The notes under the pieces were generated by a model that saw only the letters and a list, made by a program, of their open reading frames with translations, was not told where the DNA came from and did no database searches. From positions 1 to 19,773 of the forward strand of contig JAGHDS010000132.1 of NCBI GenBank assembly GCA_021159845.1: a stretch of 19,773 bases of DNA. Reading direction: 5' to 3'. Positions 1 through 6,885 of this stretch are shown here, in pieces; position 1 is the first letter of the stretch; each line of letters starts with the position of its first letter. Source of the stretch: Anaerolineae bacterium. GTDB taxonomy: Bacteria; Chloroflexota; Anaerolineae; DUEN01. Both the position numbers and the translations under genes were made by a program.

Positions 1-409
1 CACCATCCGGTCCCACGTCTTCATCCGGCGCCAGCTCTAACGCGGCGACGCACTGGGCGGTCTCAAGCCGTTCTGCCACAGCCGCTTGTTCCCCGGCCGA
101 TCCCCACAGTCGGGCAATAGTGGGGATTTCCATGCGCCTCCAGAGGGCACGGTACCTCCGAAGCACACGCTCCACGCCAGGGTTCTGACCTGTCTCGCTC
201 AGGACGATCCCGCCTGAGATCTCAACGGCGCGAGTCGGTGGGCCGGAACGTGGGGCAAGCCCGATAGGGGCGGTGACCCAGGCCCCGCAGTAGGAGATGT
301 CCAATGCTCGTGCCCGGGCATCGCCATAGCCGATCATCCCAGAGGCCAGGATCAACGGCGATGATAGCATCAACTCAACTTTGTGGCCGGGCGCCAGCTC
401 GATGGTCAC
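1..409 (-). CDS. Dihydroorotate dehydrogenase-like flavoprotein (3' end cut by window edge)
   Basis: About 136 N-terminal residues are visible, starting at a GTG at 409. An in-frame TGA lies just upstream at 418-416, so the start cannot be far off; GAGGATGAG serves as a ribosome site. The residues LILASGMIGYG, GAWVTAPIGLAPRSGPPTR and the stretch ending QNPGVE align with the N-terminal part of the class 1 PyrD TIM barrel (flavin-binding ASG..GYG, then the substrate loop). It follows the PyrK-like gene after 12 bases, the usual pairing for the class 1B enzyme, which oxidises dihydroorotate and passes electrons through PyrK to NAD. Oddly, the usual Lys of VTK is Ala (VTAPI), and the usual NxxGLQN loop reads LSETGQN, so the Asn that contacts orotate is gone. 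The family is fairly sure; pyrimidine synthesis as its role is doubtful. The catalytic Cys region lies outside the window. Confidence 0.75.
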   Translation of the reverse strand, partial: MTIELAPGHKVELMLSSPLILASGMIGYGDARARALDISYCGAWVTAPIGLAPRSGPPTRAVEISGGIVLSETGQNPGVERVLRRYRALWRRMEIPTIARLWGSAGEQAAVAERLETAQCVAALELAPDEDVGPDG

Positions 410-421
410 TGGTTCTCATCC

Positions 422-1201
422 TCATGCCAACAGGGTCAGGTCCATCACCGGGCCGTGCACGCACGCGCGAGCGTATCTCCCGTTCCGTAGCTCAACCGTA
501 CAGGCTCTGCAGGCCCCGATGCCGCATATGAAGTCACTCGCTACCAGCACTTGAACGAAGCCGGGCTCCACGCTGGGGCGCCACCGCTCGATCCAGGCGC
601 GCAGGCGCGGCCAGTCGTCTGGTGGCACGGCCGCATAGACCTGATCGGGCCATCCCTCAAGCCCGTCTAGCAGGGCAAACACGTCACTCGGGCCCCCAGG
701 GCCGGCGTCGCCCGTCGCCAGCCTGTACTCGACCTCAACGGGCACCAGGGCGGGGGGCACGATCCAATTGCTACGCTTTACTCCCAGGGCCAGGGTAACC
801 TGGTGTCCAGCCGCCAGGGCCTGTTGCATCACCGGCCATACCGGGCCGATCCCCTCATCTCGGGCCAGGATCAGTACATGTCCAGGCGACGGCGGCAGCT
901 CGAAGCCGTGTCCCGCCGGGCCGAGCATATCCAGGCGTGTGCCCTTGGGCTGCGCCATCAGCCACATCTGCCCGCGGTCTGTCGCGTCGGACAGCCACAG
1001 CGCGATGTGCTGGGGGGCGATCAATGCAGGGAGCAGGGGGCGACGTAGATAAGGGTCCCATATATCCCAATTGGGCGTACATCGTACCAGGAAGAACTGC
1101 CCAGGAGTGCAGGAGGTGTTTGGAACCGGCCATCTCAGGTGGAGCAGCAATCCAGGGCCGAGCGGTTGGATTCCCTCAACAAACCCTTGCGTGGCCTTCA
1201 C
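422..1201 (-). CDS. pyrK: PyrK-type dihydroorotate dehydrogenase electron transfer subunit (FAD, [2Fe-2S])
   Basis: This 259-residue protein has the layout of a ferredoxin-reductase-like PyrK. A beta-barrel FAD domain comes first, with PGQF at 33-36 and the flavin motif RRP at 53-55, then GPAGHGF near 94-100. A nucleotide-binding segment has GIGP at 117-120. The C-terminal [2Fe-2S] motif has Cys226, Cys231, Cys234 and Cys247 (C-x4-C-x2-C-x12-C), almost the spacing and numbering of the Lactococcus lactis PyrK cluster. PyrK proteins carry electrons from the FMN of PyrD to NAD+. The start is a GTG at 1201, nine bases after the regulator's stop; the gene ends 12 bases before the PyrD-like gene, so all three are very likely co-transcribed. 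The nucleotide loop reads DEGIGPVW rather than the commoner GGIGxAP. A related oxidoreductase electron-transfer role remains possible given the divergent partner. Confidence 0.82.
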   Translation of the reverse strand: MKATQGFVEGIQPLGPGLLLHLRWPVPNTSCTPGQFFLVRCTPNWDIWDPYLRRPLLPALIAPQHIALWLSDATDRGQMWLMAQPKGTRLDMLGPAGHGFELPPSPGHVLILARDEGIGPVWPVMQQALAAGHQVTLALGVKRSNWIVPPALVPVEVEYRLATGDAGPGGPSDVFALLDGLEGWPDQVYAAVPPDDWPRLRAWIERWRPSVEPGFVQVLVASDFICGIGACRACTVELRNGRYARACVHGPVMDLTLLA

Positions 1202-1210
1202 CGCACTATC

Positions 1211-1912
1211 TCAGCGTTCCTCGGCTACAGAACGCAGGCCCTCCGGGTCGAGGACGACCACTCGGCCGCGCTCAGTGGTGATAAGCCCTTCTTTGCGGAA
1301 ACGGCTCATGACCCGGATTGCCGTCTCCACGGTGGTTCCGGTCATGTCGGCGATATCCTGTCTCGTGAGGGGCAGGTCGATGACCAGGCCATCGGCGCTG
1401 TATTGGGCGCTGGAGGCTGCCAGCTTGAGCAGCATCCGTGCGATACGACGCTCGACGCGCTCCACCGCCAGGCTGTGCACCAGGTCGCTGGCATTGCGCA
1501 GACGGCGGCTAAGCTCGCTGATGACGGCCAACGAGACCCCCGGATGACGTTCGAGCAAGCGGAAGAAGTCGGGGCGGGAGATGGCGACCACGGCCACGTC
1601 CTCCATCGCCTGGGCGCTGGCGCTGTAGGGCATCCCGTCGAAGACGGCCATCTCGCCAAACATATGGCCCGGCCCGATGACATCGAGGACGATATCCCGG
1701 CCCTCCTCGGAGTGGCGCAGGATCTTGACCTGGCCTTCCCAGACGATATATAGCGCGTCCGGTGGTTCGCCTGCCTGAATGATGTAAGCGTCCTTGGGGT
1801 AGCAACGGCCGACCAGCATTTCGGCCACGTCTTCCCAATCCTGTCGGGTCAGGGACAAAAACAATGGCACAGACCTGACGATCTGCACCATATCAAACTG
1901 CATCTTGTCCAT
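1211..1912 (-). CDS. Crp/Fnr-family transcriptional regulator
   Basis: From the ATG at 1912 this is a 233-residue protein. An upstream in-frame ATG at 1927 would add five residues, but 1912 is preferred because GGGGGA sits about four bases before it. An N-terminal cyclic-nucleotide-binding-like beta roll (about 20-115) contains GEMAVFDGMPYSASA at 86-100. A long dimerisation helix follows, then a winged helix-turn-helix with LTRQDIADMTGTTVETA starting at residue 182, typical of the family. The cassette lacks the Arg-Ser/Thr pair with which true CRP binds cAMP (P-Y-S here). There is no Fnr-type cysteine cluster; only one Cys is visible, near residue 37. The effector is therefore unknown. As first gene of the operon with the PyrK/PyrD-like pair, it may sense redox or metabolic state and control its own operon, which is inference from position. 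Confidence 0.9.
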   Translation of the reverse strand: MDKMQFDMVQIVRSVPLFLSLTRQDWEDVAEMLVGRCYPKDAYIIQAGEPPDALYIVWEGQVKILRHSEEGRDIVLDVIGPGHMFGEMAVFDGMPYSASAQAMEDVAVVAISRPDFFRLLERHPGVSLAVISELSRRLRNASDLVHSLAVERVERRIARMLLKLAASSAQYSADGLVIDLPLTRQDIADMTGTTVETAIRVMSRFRKEGLITTERGRVVVLDPEGLRSVAEER

Positions 1913-1977
1913 GCTTTCCCCCGGCATAGCTTCACAAGAAGTCGGAATGACGCGGCTTGCTGGTTTGGCTGAGGCCG

Positions 1978-2006
1978 ATTATACCACGCCCGCGTAGCCG
2001 AAGCAA
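1978..2006 (-). promoter_or_regulatory. Sigma-70-type promoter of the regulator/PyrK/PyrD-like operon
   Basis: On the minus strand TTGCTT (2006-2001) is followed after exactly 17 bases by a perfect TATAAT (1983-1978). Transcription would start near 1971, giving a leader of about 60 bases before the ATG at 1912. The -35 box is poor, which suits a regulated promoter. Confidence 0.7.
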
Positions 2007-2018
2007 CTGGTAGTTGCT
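2002..2018. promoter_or_regulatory. Palindromic operator candidate overlapping the -35 box
   Basis: AGCAACT-GGT-AGTTGCT is a perfect 7-base inverted repeat with a 3-base centre. It covers the -35 box of the operon that encodes a Crp/Fnr-type dimeric regulator. Position and symmetry suit an autoregulatory operator; the motif differs from the classic CRP (TGTGA-N6-TCACA) and Fnr (TTGAT-N4-ATCAA) sites. Confidence 0.45.
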
Positions 2019-2162
2019 CGGGTGCATTCCAAGAACGCACAGAAACCCTCTTTTTATCGCGAAGGTCATCAAGTACGGGTCACGTGAGGTTAGCCGTCGA
2101 CCGGATGCGGATGAGGAAGGCTTTTATTGGTTTTTGGAGAAGCGCTAGTTTTTTCTCGACAT

Positions 2163-2307
2163 GCGGTGATTACCCACATCTCACCGCGGAGTCGCGGAGA
2201 GCGCTGAGGAGGAAGGAAAATAAAGGGAGTTCCTCTGCGTCCTCGGCGTCTCTGCGGTGGAGAAAGGCATGTTAAGCATACATATCGCACTTATGGGTAA
2301 TCACCGC
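2163..2307. repeat. 145-bp inverted-repeat element (MITE-like)
   Basis: The element is bounded by a perfect 14-base inverted repeat: GCGGTGATTACCCA at 2163-2176 and its reverse complement at 2294-2307. Nested inside is a second, imperfect inverted repeat: about 2179-2213 (TCTCACCGCGGAGTCGCGG...) against about 2230-2263 (...GTCTCTGCGGTGGAGA). The inner arms resemble the CACCGC-GGAGTCGC family of dispersed repeats found in many environmental bacterial genomes. It holds no credible open reading frame, and I see no clear target-site duplication. It lies in a 1 kb non-coding region and ends 10 bases before a strong promoter. A non-autonomous mobile element or dispersed extragenic palindrome is likely. 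Confidence 0.6.
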
Positions 2308-2317
2308 TTACCTCCGG

Positions 2318-2346
2318 TTGACAATTTGGTCCCTTGCAGGTATAGT
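2318..2346 (+). promoter_or_regulatory. Near-consensus sigma-70-type promoter upstream of the peptide transporter
   Basis: Consensus TTGACA at 2318-2323, a 17-base spacer, then TATAGT at 2341-2346 (one mismatch to TATAAT). Transcription would start near 2353, about 580 bases before the ATG of the binding-protein gene at 2933. No other gene lies between, so this is the likely promoter of the transporter operon. Confidence 0.7.
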
Positions 2347-2349
2347 ATG

Positions 2350-2932
2350 AATGTCCTCAAGAGCTAATCTCTTAAGGCGCCCCGGTTGATGCTTGGCTTC
2401 ACGTCAGCTTTGATGCTTTCGCCCATATGGTATAAGCAATGCAGCCCCGGCCAGTAGAGGCACGTCACAGATTCACATGGGTGCTTCCTATGCTCTGCGC
2501 GTTCCAACACGAGTAGATGCGTTCATGCATTGGACTCCAATGAATTTGGACCCAGAGGGAGAAAGGGCTTCACTTCCCAGGCCCTCGGGGGTTCTCTGGT
2601 AAGCACTCCTACACAGTTAAGAACGGTTATGACAGAGATACAACCATTCTCATTTCGAGAGGAAAACCCGGGGAGCCCGTTAGATTCTAACAAAGTTCAG
2701 CTTCGACAGTCCGTCCTAAGGAGTAATCTCTCCTTACTCCACGTACAACAATGCAGGTATCCGCCTCGGGGATACCGCAATTCCCCCACCAGCAACGTGG
2801 CTGTGTGACCAGACCTTCAATAAAGCAACGACCGAGAAGTGGCAACACGCTTCTCGGTGGATCGCTGAAGTCTTCTATAACGTGCAACGGTATCCAATAT
2901 TCACACTTCTCTCAGCAGGAAAGGAGGATTCC
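2350..2932 (+). promoter_or_regulatory. Long structured 5' leader of the transporter operon
   Basis: About 580 bases lie between the promoter and the first gene with no convincing reading frame. The distal part folds repeatedly. GGAGTAA (2720-2726) pairs with TTACTCC (2734-2740), or alternatively AAGGAG (2718-2723) with CTCCTT (2730-2735); the two are mutually exclusive. CCACGT (2739-2744) pairs with ACGTGG (2795-2800), enclosing a 7-base hairpin GGTATCC/GGATACC (2756-2776). ACCGAGAAG (2831-2839) pairs with CTTCTCGGT (2850-2858), capped by TG-GCAA-CA, a GNRA-type tetraloop. The flanks CTTCA (2815-2819) and TGAAG (2866-2870) can extend this last stem. The first CC of the CCACGT arm is shared with the preceding hairpin, so folds may compete. 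It matches no riboswitch class I recognise. A regulatory leader is likely; its ligand is unknown. Confidence 0.5.
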
Positions 2933-4708
2933 ATGCGTACATCTCGATTGTGGACTGTGCTCAGCTTCTTCGTGGTGCTGAGCGTCGTCCTGGTTGCTTG
3001 TGCCCCGGCAGCCCAGGCCCCATCGGGCGGGAAAGCGGCACCTGAGACAGGGCAGAAGGCAGGGGAGGCGGCAGCGCCCGCCGCGGAGGAAGGCCCCAAG
3101 CATGGTGGCACGATCACCTTCGCCCTGTACCAGGAGCCGGAGATCTTAAATCCAGCCCTCTGCACGCAGACAGCCTGTGATGAGGTGGACGAATTCATCC
3201 TGGAGGCTCCGCTGGGGGTGGATCCTGATGGCCATTTCTTCCCCATCCTGGCCAAAGAGGTACCTACCCGGGAAAATGGCGGCGTTTCCGAGGACGGGCT
3301 AACGATCACCGTCCACTTTAAGGAAGGAATCAAGTGGTCAGACGGCCAGCCGTTCACGTCGGATGACCTCAAGTTCACCTGGGAAGCCACCATGCATCCA
3401 GACAGCGGGGCCGTCAGCACAACCGGCTGGCAGGACATCGAAAGCATTGAGACCCCCGACGACACGACAGCCATCATCAAGTTCAAGAAGTTCTACGCCC
3501 CGTACCTGGCACTATTGACATACAGTATCCTACCGCGCCACGCTACTGGTGACCCGGCGAACATGCCCAAGTGGGATTTCAACTGGCATCCCATCGGCAC
3601 GGGCCCCTTCATGATGAAAGAGTGGGTGTCTGGCGATCACATCACGCTGGTCAAGAACCCTAACTATCGCGACGCCCCTGAGAAGCCCTATCTGGACGGC
3701 ATCAACGTCATCATCACGCCCAGCCGCGAGGTGGGCAAGGCGATGATCCAGACCGGCGACATCGATATCCTCTGGGATCTGGTGGAAGCCGACATCCCCG
3801 AATTCCAGAAGATGGATGGCGTCGTGCTCTCCGCCCCACCCGACACCGGGACCGAGCGTCTCCTGCTCAACCTGGCAGATCCCACCATCGACGCCACCGA
3901 CGATCCGCTGCACCACCCACACTGGGCTCTGGGCGACCTGAGGGTGCGGCAAGCCATCCAATACGGCATCGACAAGGCGAAGATCAACGACGACTTGCTC
4001 TACGGCAAGGCCACGTTGGGCACCTCCGAGCTGAATCTGGGATGGGCCAAGTGCGATATTCCCGTCAGTGAATACAACCCCGACAAGGCCCGCCAGCTCC
4101 TGAAGGAGGCTGGCTGGATCGATCAGGATGGCGATGGCATCCGTGAATGCCACGGGTGTGCGAACGCGAAAGAGGGCCAACCCCTCCGGCTGAAGATCCA
4201 GACGACCAGCGGGAACAAGCTACGCGAGCAAGTCGAGCAGCTCCTGGTCGAGATGATGAAGGACATCGGCATCGACCTGTATATCGAGAATGTGCCTTCC
4301 TCCGTGCTATTCGGCTCCTGGGCCAGCGGCGCCTTCCGCAAGCACGGCCACTTTGACATCCTGATGTACACGACAACCTATGGCGTCGATCCCCAGGCAC
4401 ACATGGAGGGCTACTTCGCTTCCTGGAACATCCCGACCAAGGCCAACGGCGGGCGTGGCTTTAACTACTCCCGCTGGATCGACGAGGAAGCTGACGCGGC
4501 TATCAAGGAAGCCGGCAGCAGCCCCGATCTTAACGAACGCAAAGCGGCCTATCAACGGCTGTGCGAGCGGATCGCGGCTGGGCTGCCGCACATCTACCTC
4601 TACGACCGTCTAGAGCTGAACGCGTATCGTACGCGATTGCACGGCTGGGTCGACAATAACTGGATGGACATCGGATGGAACGCCGAGGATTGGTGGGTAT
4701 CCCAATAA
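2933..4708 (+). CDS. Peptide/nickel-type ABC transporter substrate-binding lipoprotein (SBP family 5)
   Basis: The ATG at 2933 is chosen because AAAGGAGG lies 5 bases before it and the protein then begins with a signal peptide; an upstream in-frame ATG at 2882 lacks a site. The 591-residue product has MRTSR, a hydrophobic stretch, and a lipobox LVAC with lipidated Cys23, then an Ala/Pro/Gly/Glu-rich linker to about residue 57. The family 5 domain begins at HGGTITFALYQEPEILNPAL and includes WSDGQPFTSDDLKFTWE. It would be anchored outside the membrane and deliver oligopeptides or similar solutes to the two permeases downstream. At 397-403 a DQDGDGI loop resembles a calcium-binding loop; Cys406 and Cys409 follow (C-x2-C, possible disulfide). 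The substrate cannot be read from sequence; neighbouring peptidases favour peptides or acyl-amino acids. Confidence 0.93.
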   Translation: MRTSRLWTVLSFFVVLSVVLVACAPAAQAPSGGKAAPETGQKAGEAAAPAAEEGPKHGGTITFALYQEPEILNPALCTQTACDEVDEFILEAPLGVDPDGHFFPILAKEVPTRENGGVSEDGLTITVHFKEGIKWSDGQPFTSDDLKFTWEATMHPDSGAVSTTGWQDIESIETPDDTTAIIKFKKFYAPYLALLTYSILPRHATGDPANMPKWDFNWHPIGTGPFMMKEWVSGDHITLVKNPNYRDAPEKPYLDGINVIITPSREVGKAMIQTGDIDILWDLVEADIPEFQKMDGVVLSAPPDTGTERLLLNLADPTIDATDDPLHHPHWALGDLRVRQAIQYGIDKAKINDDLLYGKATLGTSELNLGWAKCDIPVSEYNPDKARQLLKEAGWIDQDGDGIRECHGCANAKEGQPLRLKIQTTSGNKLREQVEQLLVEMMKDIGIDLYIENVPSSVLFGSWASGAFRKHGHFDILMYTTTYGVDPQAHMEGYFASWNIPTKANGGRGFNYSRWIDEEADAAIKEAGSSPDLNERKAAYQRLCERIAAGLPHIYLYDRLELNAYRTRLHGWVDNNWMDIGWNAEDWWVSQ

Positions 4709-4737
4709 ACCCTCTTGTCCAGTAAAGGGAGAAAAAG

Positions 4738-4765
4738 GCAGGGGCAAGGCATACCTTGCCCCTGC
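4738..4765 (+). terminator. Intercistronic hairpin between binding protein and permease
   Basis: GCAGGGGCAAGG (4738-4749), loop CATA, then CCTTGCCCCTGC (4754-4765): a perfect 12-base-pair stem 29 bases after the binding-protein stop. No T-run follows, so it is more likely a partial terminator or 3' RNA-stabilising hairpin. That would let the binding protein be made in excess over the permeases, a common arrangement in ABC operons. Confidence 0.65.
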
Positions 4766-4844
4766 TCCCATTGTCGTCATCTGCAATGTCTGTCTAACTC
4801 TATCCGATAGCATCATCTTACGGGTAAAATCAAGAGGTAAAGCT

Positions 4845-5819
4845 GTGACCAAATACATCATACGGCGCCTCTTGCAGGCCATTCCTTTACTATGGATCAT
4901 CAGTGTCATCGTATTCTTACTACTACAGATCATCCCCGGCGGTCCTATGGCTGCCTATGAACAAAACCCCAACATCACCCCCGAGGACATGGCCCGGCTG
5001 GAGGAACAACTCGGGCTGAATGACCCCATTCACGTCAAATACCTGAAATGGCTCGGTAACATCCTGCGCGGGGACTGGGGGTATTCGCTGGCGACGAAAC
5101 GCCCCGTCCTTCAGGAGATCGGGGATCGCCTGCCGAACACCTTACTGCTTATGGGGGTTGCCTTTATGACAACCATCCTTTTCTCGCTGCCTATCGGCAT
5201 CTTCTCCGCGCTCCGCCAGTATTCCATCTTCGACCACGTCGTGACCACCATCGCGTTCATGGGGCAATCCATCCCCATCTTCTGGTTCGGCCTTATCTTG
5301 ATCATGATCTTCCACGTGGGCTTGCGGAATCCGGTTACAGGGAGGCCCCTCTTCCCGGCGCGCGGTATGGTCACCCTGGGGAAACCTTTCTCACCTGGGG
5401 ATCTGGCATGGCACATGGTGTTGCCTGTCACCATGCTCACACTGTTCGGCGCGGGCACGTATACACGCTACATGCGATCCAGTATGCTGGAGGTCATCCA
5501 TCTGGATTACATTCGCACCGCGCGAGCAAAGGGGCTAGCCGAACGCACTGTGATCTACGTCCACGCACTCAAAAACGCGGCGCTACCCGTCGTCACCATC
5601 ATTGCCCTGGACCTGCCGGGGCTGTTCGGCGGTGCCCTCTTCACGGAGACGATCTTCTCCTGGCCGGGCATGGGGCGGCTATTCTACCGTTCCGCCGAGC
5701 GCGTGGACTACGCGATGCTCATGGCGATCATCATGATCAACGCCGCGCTCATCATCTTCTTCAACCTGTTGGCTGACATAGCCTACGCCTATCTAGACCC
5801 ACGCATCCGCTATGACTGA
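4845..5819 (+). CDS. Peptide-type ABC transporter permease (DppB/OppB family)
   Basis: This 324-residue membrane protein starts at GTG 4845, with AGAGG about 7 bases upstream. It has the N-terminal DppB signature (TKYIIRRLLQAIPLLWIISV) and about six membrane segments, roughly at 10-30, 96-122, 132-160, 187-208, 247-272 and 288-312. The cytoplasmic EAA-type loop that docks to the ATPase reads DYIRTARAKGLAERTVIYVHAL from residue 221, with the conserved Gly230. It forms one half of the membrane channel with the next gene's product. The two reading frames nearly touch: the stop TGA is at 5817-5819, and the preferred start of the partner is 20 bases later. Substrate class (peptide, nickel, glutathione, sugar oligomer) is not fixed by the permease sequence alone. 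Confidence 0.93.
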   Translation: MTKYIIRRLLQAIPLLWIISVIVFLLLQIIPGGPMAAYEQNPNITPEDMARLEEQLGLNDPIHVKYLKWLGNILRGDWGYSLATKRPVLQEIGDRLPNTLLLMGVAFMTTILFSLPIGIFSALRQYSIFDHVVTTIAFMGQSIPIFWFGLILIMIFHVGLRNPVTGRPLFPARGMVTLGKPFSPGDLAWHMVLPVTMLTLFGAGTYTRYMRSSMLEVIHLDYIRTARAKGLAERTVIYVHALKNAALPVVTIIALDLPGLFGGALFTETIFSWPGMGRLFYRSAERVDYAMLMAIIMINAALIIFFNLLADIAYAYLDPRIRYD

Positions 5820-5838
5820 GCCAATTCATGGAGAGGCT

Positions 5839-6792
5839 ATGACCACGCAGAGTGACACTCCTGTTCCCACGATCACGCTTGGCCAGGGGCCGAACGAGGC
5901 GTACGAGCCGTACGAGGCCGAGTCGATGGCCCATATGACATGGCGCCACTTCAAGCGTCATCGTATGGCCGTCATCGGTCTCATCGTCGTCACCATCCTA
6001 GCCATCGCTTCCATCATCGGCCCCGAAATATCTCCCTATGACGTTTACCACTCCAACTTCTCGGAGCGATACCAACCGCCCTCACTGCGCCATCCTATGG
6101 GCACAGACGATCTCGGCCGCGATATGCTCACGCGCATCATGCAGGGAGGGCGCATATCATTATCTATTGGCGTCATGGCCATGAGCCTCGCCCTGCTGAT
6201 CGGCACATCCGTGGGGGCCCTGGCAGGCTTCTACGGTGGCATCCTGGACAACCTGCTCATGCGCTTCACGGACCTGATGCTCTCGCTGCCACAGCTCTTC
6301 GTGCTGATCCTCATGACGCTCCTGTTGCGCAGCATCAACATTCCACTCCTACAGGCAGGCGGCGGCGTCTTCGCTATTGTCTTCGTCATCGCCCTGCTTT
6401 CCTGGATGACCGTGGCCCGCCTGGTCCGAAGCGCTTTCCTGTCACTTCGCGAGAAGGAATTCGTCGAGGCAGCGCGTGCCCTAGGCGTCAGCAACCGCCG
6501 CATCATCATCCGCCATATCCTGCCGAACTCTCTCAGCCCAGTGATTGTGGCTGGCACGCTACGCGTGGCTTCCTCCATCATCACGGAGTCCGGCCTCAGC
6601 TTCCTCGGATTCGGCGTGCAACCCCCAACCCCTACATGGGGCAATATGCTCAAAAACGCCCAGGATGAGATGATGCGCGGCAACATGTGGATGGCTATCT
6701 TCCCGGGGCTCATGATCTTCATCACCGTCATCGCCATCAACTACATCGGCGACGGGTTGCGTGACGCTCTGGATCCTCACATCGTTCGGTAG
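5839..6792 (+). CDS. Peptide-type ABC transporter permease (DppC/OppC family)
   Basis: The start is placed at ATG 5839, preceded by GGAGAGG at close spacing. An in-frame ATG at 5812, overlapping the upstream gene by 8 bases, has no ribosome site and would add nine residues. The 317-residue product has the OppC N-terminal region (WRHFKRHRMAVIGLIVV), the family hallmark HPMGTDDLGRDMLTRI, about six membrane spans, and the ATPase-contact loop EAARALGVSNRRIIIRHILP, with Glu210-Ala-Ala and Gly216. It pairs with the DppB-like permease. No ATPase genes (DppD/DppF) follow: the next gene is a peptidase, so the transporter must share ATPases encoded elsewhere, or they were lost from this locus. Confidence 0.93.
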   Translation: MTTQSDTPVPTITLGQGPNEAYEPYEAESMAHMTWRHFKRHRMAVIGLIVVTILAIASIIGPEISPYDVYHSNFSERYQPPSLRHPMGTDDLGRDMLTRIMQGGRISLSIGVMAMSLALLIGTSVGALAGFYGGILDNLLMRFTDLMLSLPQLFVLILMTLLLRSINIPLLQAGGGVFAIVFVIALLSWMTVARLVRSAFLSLREKEFVEAARALGVSNRRIIIRHILPNSLSPVIVAGTLRVASSIITESGLSFLGFGVQPPTPTWGNMLKNAQDEMMRGNMWMAIFPGLMIFITVIAINYIGDGLRDALDPHIVR

Positions 6793-6885
6793 AGGTGAGC
6801 CCGCGGCACCAGATTGCCTTCCCTCTAAGCAGGCAAGGGGGCAACTTGCCATTCACTCACCCCCTCACTCAAGCTCGAGGTGACT

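Noticed and set aside
2084..2290. Short open frames on both strands over the 145-bp element
   Set aside because: They are created by the inverted repeat itself and have no family features.
2530..2808. 92-residue open frame in the leader
   Set aside because: No ribosome site, no recognisable motif, and it runs through the hairpins; composition is not protein-like.
2831..2858. T-box-like sequence (GTGGCAACACG) in the transporter leader
   Set aside because: It departs from the conserved GGTGGNACCGCG core at several bases, forms a simple stem with a GCAA loop, and no specifier stem could be placed upstream.
3530..4180. 216-residue open frame antisense to the binding protein
   Set aside because: Shadow of the substrate-binding protein, without a start site or motif.
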